NCBI GenBank assembly: GCA_948999435.1
Contig: CARJCM010000028.1
Location: 1 to 16,748 of the forward strand
Source: an uncultured Bacilli bacterium
GTDB taxonomy: Bacteria; Bacillota_I; Bacilli_A; RF39; UBA660
DNA length: 16,748 bases
Reading direction: 5' to 3'
Positions 6,358 to 13,846 of the stretch are shown here, piece after piece. The notes beneath the pieces are model-generated. The model ran no database searches. It saw only the letters and a list, made by a program, of their open reading frames with translations, and had not been told where the DNA came from. The translations under genes were made by a program, and so were the position numbers. Within the stretch, counting starts at the first letter, position 1. Every line of letters starts with the position of its first letter.

Positions 6358-6504
6358 TTGTTTGAACTAATAGATTTAAGAAATAATTTTATGTATTATT
6401 ATGATTTTTATGTATCAGCGAAAGAAAGAAGTTATGCAGAAGCTGAAAGAAAATATTATCTTTCAGCAGGAACCATCTCTCGAAGCGTTACTAAATTAGA
6501 ATAA
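6358..6504 (+). pseudogene. Truncated LysR-type helix-turn-helix fragment
   Basis: From TTG 6358, preceded by AGGGGG, the frame encodes 48 residues ending in TAA. The pattern FYVSAKERSYAEAERKYYLS, then TISRSVTKLE, matches the N-terminal winged-helix start of LysR-type regulators (first ~50 of ~300 residues). It stops exactly where the recognition helix leads into the linker, and no effector-binding domain follows in any frame. It begins 18 bases after the NTPase stop. I read it as the remnant of a LysR gene cut down by deletion. A functional micro-protein is possible, because its ribosome-binding site remains. Confidence 0.6.
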
Positions 6505-6622
6505 ATTTATCATTAAAACTGATACTATATCAAAACATTAATTATATTATAGAACTAAATAAACTAAATTCAAAAACTTAGCTCGTAATTAGATATAAAA
6601 AATTATAGAAAGGAATAACTAT

Positions 6623-7105
6623 ATGACAAAATATTATTGGAAAAATGGAGACATTCCTAAAGATTTGATTATAAACCAAGTTTATGGCATAGCATTTTCT
6701 AATGAAGGTAATATCCTTTTAAGAGTGGAAGATAACAAATACAAACTAACTGGTGGCAAGCCAGAAAAATTTGATAAAGATTTTGAAGAAACTTTAAAAA
6801 GAGAGTATATTGAAGAATTAAATGTTGAACTAGAGGATATTCATTATTTAGGATATTTATTAGTAGAAGATAATAATGAAAAATATGCACAAATTAGAAT
6901 GATAGCAAAAATTAAAAATATTGGAGAGAGTAAGCTAGACATAGATAATGGAAAAACTTATAAAAGATTTATGTCAAATATTAAAAATGTAAAAAAATAT
7001 TTGAAGTATCCTGATATAGCAGGAAATAAATTAATAGATGATGCTATCGATATGGCAAAAGAAAAATATATGTTAGATTTTAATGACACAGAGTACTTTA
7101 TATAA
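6623..7105 (+). CDS. Nudix hydrolase family protein
   Basis: A 160-aa soluble protein with the Nudix fold. The box is recognisable as LTGGKPEKFDKDFEETLKRE (from residue 42) running into YIEELNVEL. It has the metal-binding core R60-E61-x-x-E64-E65, but Asn replaces the Gly that normally follows, and the spacing between Gly45 and the core is slightly altered. The N-terminal strand VYGIAFSNEGNILLRVE is also typical. Family members hydrolyse nucleoside diphosphates linked to another group, such as damaged dNTPs, ADP-ribose or NDP-sugars; the substrate cannot be told here. The start has GAAAGGA eight bases upstream. I see no convincing promoter in the 118 bases after the LysR fragment. Its neighbours suggest accessory cargo. 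Confidence 0.82.
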   Translation: MTKYYWKNGDIPKDLIINQVYGIAFSNEGNILLRVEDNKYKLTGGKPEKFDKDFEETLKREYIEELNVELEDIHYLGYLLVEDNNEKYAQIRMIAKIKNIGESKLDIDNGKTYKRFMSNIKNVKKYLKYPDIAGNKLIDDAIDMAKEKYMLDFNDTEYFI

Positions 7106-7132
7106 TTTATTTTGAATTTTAGAAAAAAGTGG

Positions 7133-7188
7133 TTAATCTTTATTGCTACAAAGCAATTATCTTAAAAGAATGTTTATAAAAAGATTAA
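7133..7188. repeat. Nested inverted repeats between convergent genes
   Basis: TTAATCTTT (7133-7141) is the exact reverse complement of AAAGATTAA (7180-7188). Inside lies a second hairpin, ATTGCT (7142-7147) with AGCAAT (7152-7157). There is no clear T-run on either side. It may help end transcription from both converging genes, or be chance in AT-rich DNA. Confidence 0.35.
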
Positions 7189-7197
7189 AAGTTTAAA

Positions 7198-7848
7198 CTA
7201 TCTATTTATTGTTGTATCATTAAATAATAAATCACTATCTTCTAAAGATATTAAGTTGGCCTTAGGATACTCAAATTTATTATATTTTAACGATATTCTT
7301 AAAGAGTTATGAACTGCATAACAAAAATTTCTACTCAAGCATCTTCTGATAAAATCAGTTAAATATTGACTATTTTCATTATAATAGTTAAGACATAAGT
7401 CATCAAAATGTCTTAATAATTTTTGATGCTCTTGTTCTATTAAAGATGGTTCCTTATTTTCTAACCATAATCTTTCATCAGGTGGTGCAATGTAGCTATC
7501 TTTTAATGAATCTATGAACTTATAGGCATCAGCTCTTTTTAGTTCCTCTTTCTTTATAACTCTAACACTATCAGGAGCAAAAATATCTTTATATGTTTCT
7601 AAATCTGTTATTAAGCAAAAAGTAGTACCAATAACTTTAGCTTCACCATTTAATTTAACTAATATAATAGAGTGCTCATAATCTTCGCATCCAAGATATT
7701 CAGCATAATTAGCTAAATTGCATGTTATTAATTCACATTCATCAAAGCATAAACTTAAAGCAATAGCGCAAGAATGACACTCTCCATTAGAAAAGTACTC
7801 TTTTACCAATTCTTTAATAGGAAGTCCTAAAAAATAGAAGTTAGGCAA
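7198..7848 (-). CDS. Unknown Cys-rich protein with damaged or non-standard start
   Basis: The frame encodes 216 residues from a TTG at 7848 and is well conserved in character, so it is a real or recently real coding region. Residues 17-34 read EYFSNGECHSCAIALSLC, followed by YEHSIILVKLNGE with His59 and then VIGTTF. The order Cys, His, then a polar strand recalls papain-like or transglutaminase-like folds, but the expected acid after His is a Gly here; this is only a resemblance. Cysteines are frequent (24, 27, 34, 38, 43, 54, 78). There is no ATG anywhere in the frame and no ribosome-binding site before the TTG. The same frame stays open upstream to 7905, encoding IQKSKYNAEFLEN just ahead. 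An ATG at 7901 sits in another frame, so the 5' end may carry an indel. Confidence 0.55.
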   Translation of the reverse strand: MPNFYFLGLPIKELVKEYFSNGECHSCAIALSLCFDECELITCNLANYAEYLGCEDYEHSIILVKLNGEAKVIGTTFCLITDLETYKDIFAPDSVRVIKKEELKRADAYKFIDSLKDSYIAPPDERLWLENKEPSLIEQEHQKLLRHFDDLCLNYYNENSQYLTDFIRRCLSRNFCYAVHNSLRISLKYNKFEYPKANLISLEDSDLLFNDTTINR

Positions 7849-7944
7849 ATTTTCTAAAAATTCAGCATTATATTTTGATTTTTGTATACTAAACGAATCA
7901 TTTTTTTATTACCATAGCAATTAAATTTTTAGAAACTTAAAATA

Positions 7945-7973
7945 TTGATTAACTTTACAATTTAAGGTATAAT
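7945..7973 (+). promoter_or_regulatory. Promoter of the large surface-protein gene
   Basis: TTGATT (7945-7950), a 17-base spacer, then a perfect TATAAT (7968-7973). The start ATG at 8003 has GCAGGA (7987-7992) ten bases upstream, giving a leader of about 25 bases. Confidence 0.75.
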
Positions 7974-8002
7974 TAAATAAAAAAAGGCAGGAATGAAAAA
8001 AT

Positions 8003-11000
8003 ATGGAAAAAGTTTGGAGTTTAGTTAGAAAGTATAAAGAAAAAATAACATTAGCATCTATGTGTGGATTAATAATTATTATATCCTTATTATTTATAGG
8101 AATATCTTTAAAATCAAATAATAATATATCATTTGGTAATGTTAGTCTAAATTTACCAAAGCAAAAAGATTTCATTTATTTATCTGATATTCCTTATGAC
8201 AAAAATAATTCTAGTACTGGTTGGGGTCAAGTAACATTAGATAAAAACTTAGACACTAAGTACAACAAAGGATTAATAACATTAATAGTTGATGGGCAAC
8301 CAAAAAGCTTTTTAAAAGGTATCGCAGCCCATGCCACAAGTACGGTTGTTTATGACATAAGTGGTTTAGGTTATGATTATTTCTCTACATATTATGGAGT
8401 TGATGCCAGTCGTGGAAGTGCTGGTAATGGTGTAAAGTTCTCAATATACACTTCTACTGATGGTATCAATTGGGATTTAGAAACTTTAGTATCTCCTCCT
8501 GTAAAAAAGGGAAACACTGAAGCAGAATTTATCAAAATTAATATAAGCAATAAAAACTATATTAAATTATATGCCAATAGTAATGGTAATTTAGATGGAG
8601 ACCATGCTGTATATGCTAATTCCAAGTTATTTAAAGAAGGATATGATGAAGAAGCTAGTGAAGCTCCATATAGTTTTATAAAGACTTTAGAAGAATACGA
8701 CAATATTTTAGCCAATTCTTCATATGATGATTTATTAACAACAAAAGAAATGACATTATTACAACGTAAATTTGTTAAATCATTAGAATATGATATGTTA
8801 CAAGCAATGGCTCATATTAGTGAAGAAAATAGGGAAGCAATAGAATGGATATTAACTGACAAAGAAGCTTTAAAATATTATATAACAGGTGGGGCACCAA
8901 CAGGTTCTTATATCAATTCAGTAAATGTTCTAATAAAGTTATACACATTATATAAAGATGATTTAAAAAATACTACTAGTACTGAATACACTACATTAGG
9001 AAACTTATATAAAAGAATGATAATATCTTTATCATTAACTCATTCTTCAAATGTATGCTTATGGGTAGGAGGAAATCAATGTTCAGATGCTGCAACAAGA
9101 TATGCTGTATATAAAAAAATGCATGCCAACGATTTATTAATCAATAAAGTATTTGAAACATTAAGTATTGAAGAAATGCGTTGGGTAATGAACAATATAA
9201 TTGATGATGAAGAAATTGAATGGTTAAATCACCATATTAGAAAGTTTCCTTCAAAATGGGGACCTTATACAACAGACCCATATCATTATATAGTATATAG
9301 ATTTGGATATAACTACAACAAGCCTGAGTATTATTCAGAAGAAAATTATAGTAAATGGAATACAAAGTATGATTTAGGTGCATATAACATTACATATCAA
9401 ACAGGAAAACCAAAATTATGGATAGTATTTGAAGAAGGTTCTGTTTGTGGAGGATTATCTAAAACTGGTTCTAATATAAATGCTAGTTTAGGAAATCCAT
9501 CAGGAGTTATAGGCCAACCAGGACACGCTGCCTATTTAGAGTACTCCGAAACTGCAGATGGTAAAGGAATGTGGAGCATTAAAAATGATGTAAGTGGATG
9601 GACAGCATCCGAAAAAGGCGAAAGACTTTTAGCAGGTTGGGGTTCTAATAACTGGGATTCATATTATAATGTTACATATGTGCCATATGCTCAAGAAGGA
9701 TTGAACGACATTGATAATTATAATAAGGCTTTAGAAGTAATGCTTTTAGCAGATTTATATCAAGGTGATGTCGTAAAACTAGAAGAAATATATCGTAAAG
9801 CTTTAGAATATCAATCAATTAATATGAATGCGTGGTATGGATTAATAAGAACGTATCAACAAAATGAGAATAAAACAGCTGAAGATTACTACAATTTAGC
9901 TAAGTATTTAGCAGATAACATGTATGAATTCCCAGTGCCAATGTTTGACTTATTAAATTTACTTGTTCCAAATATTAGCCAAACAAATTATTACGCATCA
10001 TATACCAATTATTTAAAAGCTAGTTTAGAAAAAGGAACAAAAGTTGGAACTACTATTACAACTAATTTACTACAACCAGGTATTACAAGACTAATGGCCA
10101 ATTATTTATTAGGTAGAGGAGATTACTCTATTGCAAGTTTCTCATTTAATGGAGAGAATGCTAATAAAATAGTATTAGGTTCTAAATATGAAGGAAATGG
10201 TGTTCGATGGGATTATAGTTTAGATGGAGGCAATACATGGACATCAACCAGTGAATCTTCAATACTTTTAAGTAATGAAGAAATAAATAGAATTAATGCA
10301 ACGGATGATATAAAAATCCATATAGTAGGAGTAAATTATTCTGCAGAAAACATTTATACAATAGATATAACAGACAATAATCTTGTTGAAAATAATTTTT
10401 ATCGCAACGATTTAGAAAATAGAATAATGGGGATAAATTTAAACTTTGAATGGCGTCAAAATGAAAATGATGCTTGGACAAGTTATGCCGATGCTTCTCC
10501 AAATAATACAGGTAATAAAACATTACAAATTAGAGAGAGAGCAAATGGAACTAAATTAGCAAGTAATATATTAACATTTACATTCACAGAAGATAACCAA
10601 CCAGATACAAGAAAATATGTTTCAGTATCACATCTTTCAATCCATGGTGTATCAAGTCAAGCAACAGGAACTAATCAAAATGGAAATGCTACTTATGCAA
10701 TAGATGGTAATTACAATACAAGATGGCATAGTGCATGGAATGGTTCTGATAGTAATAAATGGATAGCTATCAAATTAGATAAACCAATATCATTATCATC
10801 AATTGAATATGTCCCTGCTGATGGTGGAAATGGTCGAATAACAAGAATAAAAGTTGAAGGAAGTATGGATGGTACTAATTGGGAAGAAATATATATAGCA
10901 AACTTAGCTAATAATATGACTACAAAAGATTTAGTATTTGCTGAAAGACCAGTTGTTCAATATGTAAGAATTACAGGGGTTAATACTACAAGTGCAGGTG

Positions 11001-12754
11001 GTGGAAACTTCATTGCAGCAAGAATGTTTAATTTCTTCCAAGATATAACAAACAGTCCACATCCAACTGCTGGTGTTGGATATAGTCCAACAGAACCTAC
11101 GACTGGTAATGTAACAGCAAGATTAATTAATAAAAGTACAGAAGATATAAGAATAACCAATAATGGTGGTAGCGACACCTATGTCTTTACAGAAAATGGC
11201 GAGTTTACTTTTGAATTTATCGATACGACTAATAATAAAACAGGTAGTGCTAAAGCCAAAGTTGATTGGATAGATAGAGTAGCACCAACAGGAACTATCA
11301 CATATAATACCACTTCACCAACAAATCAAGAAGTAATTGCAACATTGACTACTAGTGAAGAAGTAACAGTAACAAATAAAAGTAATTATAGCGTCAATGA
11401 AAATGGCCAAGTTTTAGATTCAGAGGGAAATATTTTAGATGGATATACCGTAGATGATGAGTGGTTTGTAAAAGATAAAAATGGTAATATAATAACAAAC
11501 ATCAATCCATATCGTCATGAATTTGATAGAAATGGCGAGTTTACATTTGAATTTGTTGATAGAGCAGGTAATAAAGGAAGTGCGACTGCCAAAGTTGACT
11601 GGATAGATTTAGAACCACCTCATGCAACATTAACATATAGTAAAACAACATTAACCAATGAAGATGTAACAGTAACTATTGATTTTAATGAAAATGCGAC
11701 AGTAATTAATAATAACAATAATAAGAGTTACACATTTAAAGAAAATGGCGAGTTTACTTTTGAATTTAGAGACACTGCTGGAAATAGAGGAACTATTAAA
11801 GCTAAAGTAAATTGGATAGACAAGATAGCCCCAACTGCCGAATTAAAATATGAGAATATAGATAATAAGGTAATTGTAACAGTAATAAATCCAAGTGAAG
11901 AAATAACATATAAAGAGGGAATAGGAGTTTATGAATTTACAAGTAATGGAAGTTACGACATAATCTTCTATGATAAAGCTGGTAATGCTGGAAAGTTAAC
12001 CGCGGTTATTACATCGTTTAAAGACGATGCTAATAATCCAGACAATCCTGATAAACCAACTAACCCTGATATTCCTGAAAATCCTGATACACCAAATATT
12101 CCAGATAAGCCAAATGAAGGAGATAAGCCTGGAACTGATGAACCAAATAATCCAAGTAATCCAGGAGGAGACAAACCAAATGGCGGTAATAACTCTGGTG
12201 GAAATACAGGAAATAAACCAGGAATCGATAATAAACCAAATAAACCAGTTAACACTGAATATAAAAAATACACAGTTAATGGTATTAATGTTGAAATACC
12301 AGTAAGTGCTTTAAAAGAAGAAGGAACATTAAAAGCTGACAAATTTGAGCTAGCAGAAGAGTTAAAGGGAAAATTTGGAGAATTAAGTGAATACTATGAT
12401 ATACATATGATTAATAGCAATTCTGAAAAAATAAATATATCATCAAGTAGTCCAATTAAGATAAGTATTAGATTAAAAGGTTTAAAAGAATTTATTGGAG
12501 TATATGAAATAACCGAAAATAATATTATTAAGCCAGTAGATTATGTAAAAAATGGTGATAATATCGAAATAACAACTAAGAGTTTAGGCAAATATGTAGT
12601 ATCATACAAAGAATTAAAAACAATTAGTCCAGAAGTAACATTGCCAATAATAACTGATAATAAAAGAAATAACTTAATGTGGATAATTGCTAGTATAGGA
12701 GTAATATTATTTGGTTTTGCAATATACGTTGTAAAAAAACCTAAGAAGAATTAG
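8003..12754 (+). CDS. Secreted modular surface protein: NPCBM, transglutaminase-like, F5/8 type C, Ig-like repeats, C-terminal anchor
   Basis: 1583 aa. A basic start and a hydrophobic helix at ~16-36 export it. Residues ~55-211 match an NPCBM-type carbohydrate-binding module (FLKGIAAHATSTVVYDISGL, then FSIYTSTDGINWD). Residues ~225-640 are a helical and catalytic region: GSVCGGLSKTGS with Cys482, GQPGHAAYLEY with His508, and MWSIKNDVSGW with Asn528/Asp529. That Cys-His-Asp/Asn order is typical of transglutaminase-like enzymes. TPR-like helices follow (~570-640). Residues ~871-1013 are an F5/8 type C (discoidin) module. Four Ig-like repeats (~1034-1339) share NGEFTFEF and KVDWID. A Pro/Asn/Lys linker (~1341-1417), a further domain and a membrane helix at ~1559-1577 with tail KKPKKN finish it. 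It probably sits on the cell surface and acts on glycans or glycoproteins; the reaction is inferred. There is no canonical LPXTG, though LPIITD precedes the helix. Confidence 0.85.
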   Translation: MEKVWSLVRKYKEKITLASMCGLIIIISLLFIGISLKSNNNISFGNVSLNLPKQKDFIYLSDIPYDKNNSSTGWGQVTLDKNLDTKYNKGLITLIVDGQPKSFLKGIAAHATSTVVYDISGLGYDYFSTYYGVDASRGSAGNGVKFSIYTSTDGINWDLETLVSPPVKKGNTEAEFIKINISNKNYIKLYANSNGNLDGDHAVYANSKLFKEGYDEEASEAPYSFIKTLEEYDNILANSSYDDLLTTKEMTLLQRKFVKSLEYDMLQAMAHISEENREAIEWILTDKEALKYYITGGAPTGSYINSVNVLIKLYTLYKDDLKNTTSTEYTTLGNLYKRMIISLSLTHSSNVCLWVGGNQCSDAATRYAVYKKMHANDLLINKVFETLSIEEMRWVMNNIIDDEEIEWLNHHIRKFPSKWGPYTTDPYHYIVYRFGYNYNKPEYYSEENYSKWNTKYDLGAYNITYQTGKPKLWIVFEEGSVCGGLSKTGSNINASLGNPSGVIGQPGHAAYLEYSETADGKGMWSIKNDVSGWTASEKGERLLAGWGSNNWDSYYNVTYVPYAQEGLNDIDNYNKALEVMLLADLYQGDVVKLEEIYRKALEYQSINMNAWYGLIRTYQQNENKTAEDYYNLAKYLADNMYEFPVPMFDLLNLLVPNISQTNYYASYTNYLKASLEKGTKVGTTITTNLLQPGITRLMANYLLGRGDYSIASFSFNGENANKIVLGSKYEGNGVRWDYSLDGGNTWTSTSESSILLSNEEINRINATDDIKIHIVGVNYSAENIYTIDITDNNLVENNFYRNDLENRIMGINLNFEWRQNENDAWTSYADASPNNTGNKTLQIRERANGTKLASNILTFTFTEDNQPDTRKYVSVSHLSIHGVSSQATGTNQNGNATYAIDGNYNTRWHSAWNGSDSNKWIAIKLDKPISLSSIEYVPADGGNGRITRIKVEGSMDGTNWEEIYIANLANNMTTKDLVFAERPVVQYVRITGVNTTSAGGGNFIAARMFNFFQDITNSPHPTAGVGYSPTEPTTGNVTARLINKSTEDIRITNNGGSDTYVFTENGEFTFEFIDTTNNKTGSAKAKVDWIDRVAPTGTITYNTTSPTNQEVIATLTTSEEVTVTNKSNYSVNENGQVLDSEGNILDGYTVDDEWFVKDKNGNIITNINPYRHEFDRNGEFTFEFVDRAGNKGSATAKVDWIDLEPPHATLTYSKTTLTNEDVTVTIDFNENATVINNNNNKSYTFKENGEFTFEFRDTAGNRGTIKAKVNWIDKIAPTAELKYENIDNKVIVTVINPSEEITYKEGIGVYEFTSNGSYDIIFYDKAGNAGKLTAVITSFKDDANNPDNPDKPTNPDIPENPDTPNIPDKPNEGDKPGTDEPNNPSNPGGDKPNGGNNSGGNTGNKPGIDNKPNKPVNTEYKKYTVNGINVEIPVSALKEEGTLKADKFELAEELKGKFGELSEYYDIHMINSNSEKINISSSSPIKISIRLKGLKEFIGVYEITENNIIKPVDYVKNGDNIEITTKSLGKYVVSYKELKTISPEVTLPIITDNKRNNLMWIIASIGVILFGFAIYVVKKPKKN

Positions 12755-12780
12755 AATAATCGAAAAGGTTATTCTTTTTT
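12754..12780 (+). terminator. Terminator of the surface-protein gene
   Basis: GAATAATC (12754-12761) pairs with GGTTATTC (12767-12774), eight pairs with one G-U, around GAAAA. Six T residues follow. The stem begins on the last base of the stop codon. Confidence 0.85.
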
Positions 12781-12795
12781 CATAAATAAATTTTA

Positions 12796-12824
12796 ATGAA
12801 ACAAAAACAAATATATGGTATAAT
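12796..12824 (+). promoter_or_regulatory. Promoter of trmB
   Basis: ATGAAA (12796-12801, four of six to the -35 consensus), 17 bases, then TATAAT (12819-12824). AAGGACGTGA just ahead of the ATG at 12846 serves as ribosome-binding site. Confidence 0.55.
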
Positions 12825-12845
12825 ATAAACCAAGGACGTGATTTT

Positions 12846-13487
12846 ATGGAATATATAAAAATAAAAAACGCAGATAAGATAGTAAAAGATTCACCATATG
12901 TTATAAATAATCCAAGTGTATATAAAAATAAATGGCATAAAGAAGCATTTAAAAACAATAATCCTATTTATTTAGAATTAGGAATGGGTAGAGGAGATTT
13001 TATAATTGATATGGCTAAAACATATCCTAATATCAATTTTATCGGTTTAGAAGTAAATGATTCGCAAATGGTAAATGCTATAAATAGATTACAAAAAGAA
13101 AATTTAAAAAATTTAAAACTAATAAATATAGATGCAAATGAAGTTGCGAATATTTTTGGTAAAGAAATAGATACTATATATTTAACATTTTGTGATCCAT
13201 GGCCTAAAAAAATTGATGAAAGAAGAAGATTTACTCACGAAAGTTTTTTAAAATTATATGATAGAATATTTAAAAAGAATAAACACATTATTTTAAAAAC
13301 AGACAACAAAGGTTTCTTTGCTTATTCTCTAGAAACATTATCAGGATACTGGTATACATTTGAAAGAGTAAGTCTAGATTTACATCATGATGAATATCCT
13401 ATTAAGAATATTATGACTAATTATGAAAAACAATATTTTAAAGAAGGACGACCAATTTATTATTTAGATGCTAAATTTGAAGGATAA
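12846..13487 (+). CDS. trmB: tRNA (guanine-N7-)-methyltransferase TrmB
   Basis: 213 aa, the normal length for bacterial TrmB. It transfers a methyl group from S-adenosylmethionine to N7 of guanine 46 in the variable loop of many tRNAs. The SAM-binding loop is ELGMGRGDF at 44-52, followed by the acidic strand end GLEVND at 67-72. The family signature is TFCDPWPKK (114-122) with ERRRFT (125-130), where the Asp and Arg/Lys residues contact the tRNA guanine. The C-terminal TNYEKQYFKEGRPIYYL (191-207) is also characteristic. It has its own promoter and a strong terminator at 13513, so it appears to be a single-gene unit. It is intact and is the clearest core gene in the window. Confidence 0.96.
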   Translation: MEYIKIKNADKIVKDSPYVINNPSVYKNKWHKEAFKNNNPIYLELGMGRGDFIIDMAKTYPNINFIGLEVNDSQMVNAINRLQKENLKNLKLINIDANEVANIFGKEIDTIYLTFCDPWPKKIDERRRFTHESFLKLYDRIFKKNKHIILKTDNKGFFAYSLETLSGYWYTFERVSLDLHHDEYPIKNIMTNYEKQYFKEGRPIYYLDAKFEG

Positions 13488-13512
13488 TTACTTTTAAAAA
13501 GAATAAAAAAAT

Positions 13513-13545
13513 ATCTCAAGAAATTAACCTTGAGATTTTATTTTT
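13513..13545 (+). terminator. Terminator of trmB
   Basis: ATCTCAAG (13513-13520) pairs perfectly with CTTGAGAT (13529-13536) around an 8-base loop and is followed by TTTATTTTT. A-rich sequence on its left side could let it work on the minus strand too. Confidence 0.88.
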
Positions 13546-13570
13546 GTCGAAATCTGTCGTACGAATTTTG

Positions 13571-13599
13571 TTGCTATTTACTCTTTAATAATTTAGAAT
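13571..13599 (+). promoter_or_regulatory. Promoter of the candidate structured RNA
   Basis: TTGCTA (13571-13576), exactly 17 bases, then TAGAAT (13594-13599). The expected start near 13606-13608 coincides with the first base of the closing stem of the structured RNA. Confidence 0.6.
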
Positions 13600-13607
13600 A
13601 ATATCTT

Positions 13608-13805
13608 GAGCGTTAGGGCTAATGTCTGCCTTTTCTATTCACTATCCGACTCTTCTTTATCCTACGGGGTTTTGGTCTAGTTAGGAGTGTGATTAGATTG
13701 AAGGTTCAAATAAGGGTAACTTTATTCAGAATAATAAAAACGACATTAACTATTACAGTCAATGTCCACCATAAAAAGTAGATATTAGATTGCATCCTAA
13801 CGTTC
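13608..13805 (+). ncRNA. Candidate ~200-nt structured RNA, 6S-RNA-like rod
   Basis: The stretch has no coding frame and its ends pair. GAGCGTTAGG (13608-13617) pairs with CCTAACGTTC (13796-13805), ten pairs with one G-U. CTAATGTCTGC (13619-13629) pairs with GTAGATATTAG (13778-13788), eleven pairs with two G-U, and TTTT/AAAA extends this. Nested inside are TATTC/GAATA (13636-13640 with 13729-13733), TATCC/GGGTA (13643-13647 with 13714-13718) and TCCTA/TAGGA (13660-13664 with 13682-13686). A small side hairpin GACATT/AATGTC (13742-13766) sits on the 3' strand of the central region. One long rod with a central bubble and a 3'-strand hairpin is the known 6S RNA layout, which binds RNA polymerase. 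The promoter favours the plus strand. I see no clear terminator, only T6 at 13827. The 6S identity is inference. Confidence 0.5.
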
Positions 13806-13846
13806 TACTAATTTAATATTAACATATTTTTTAAATAATTACTAGA

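Noticed and set aside
7954..7963. TTTACAATTT, similar to the array 12-mer
   Set aside because: It lies between the -35 and -10 of the surface-protein promoter, not after a stop codon, and is a likely chance match in AT-rich DNA.
11968..12342. Long minus-strand frame rich in Gly/Leu/Ser opposite the linker
   Set aside because: It is the mirror of the Pro/Asn-rich linker codons, with no ribosome-binding site or protein-like composition.
13703..13711. GGTTCAAAT, resembling a tRNA T-arm
   Set aside because: No acceptor, D or anticodon stems can be drawn around it; the surrounding pairing is that of the long rod RNA.
13608..13805. tmRNA, RNase P RNA or SRP RNA in the trmB downstream region
   Set aside because: The hallmark core motifs of these RNAs (such as the SRP GNAR-loop region or RNase P core) are not visible; only the rod-like end-to-end pairing is.
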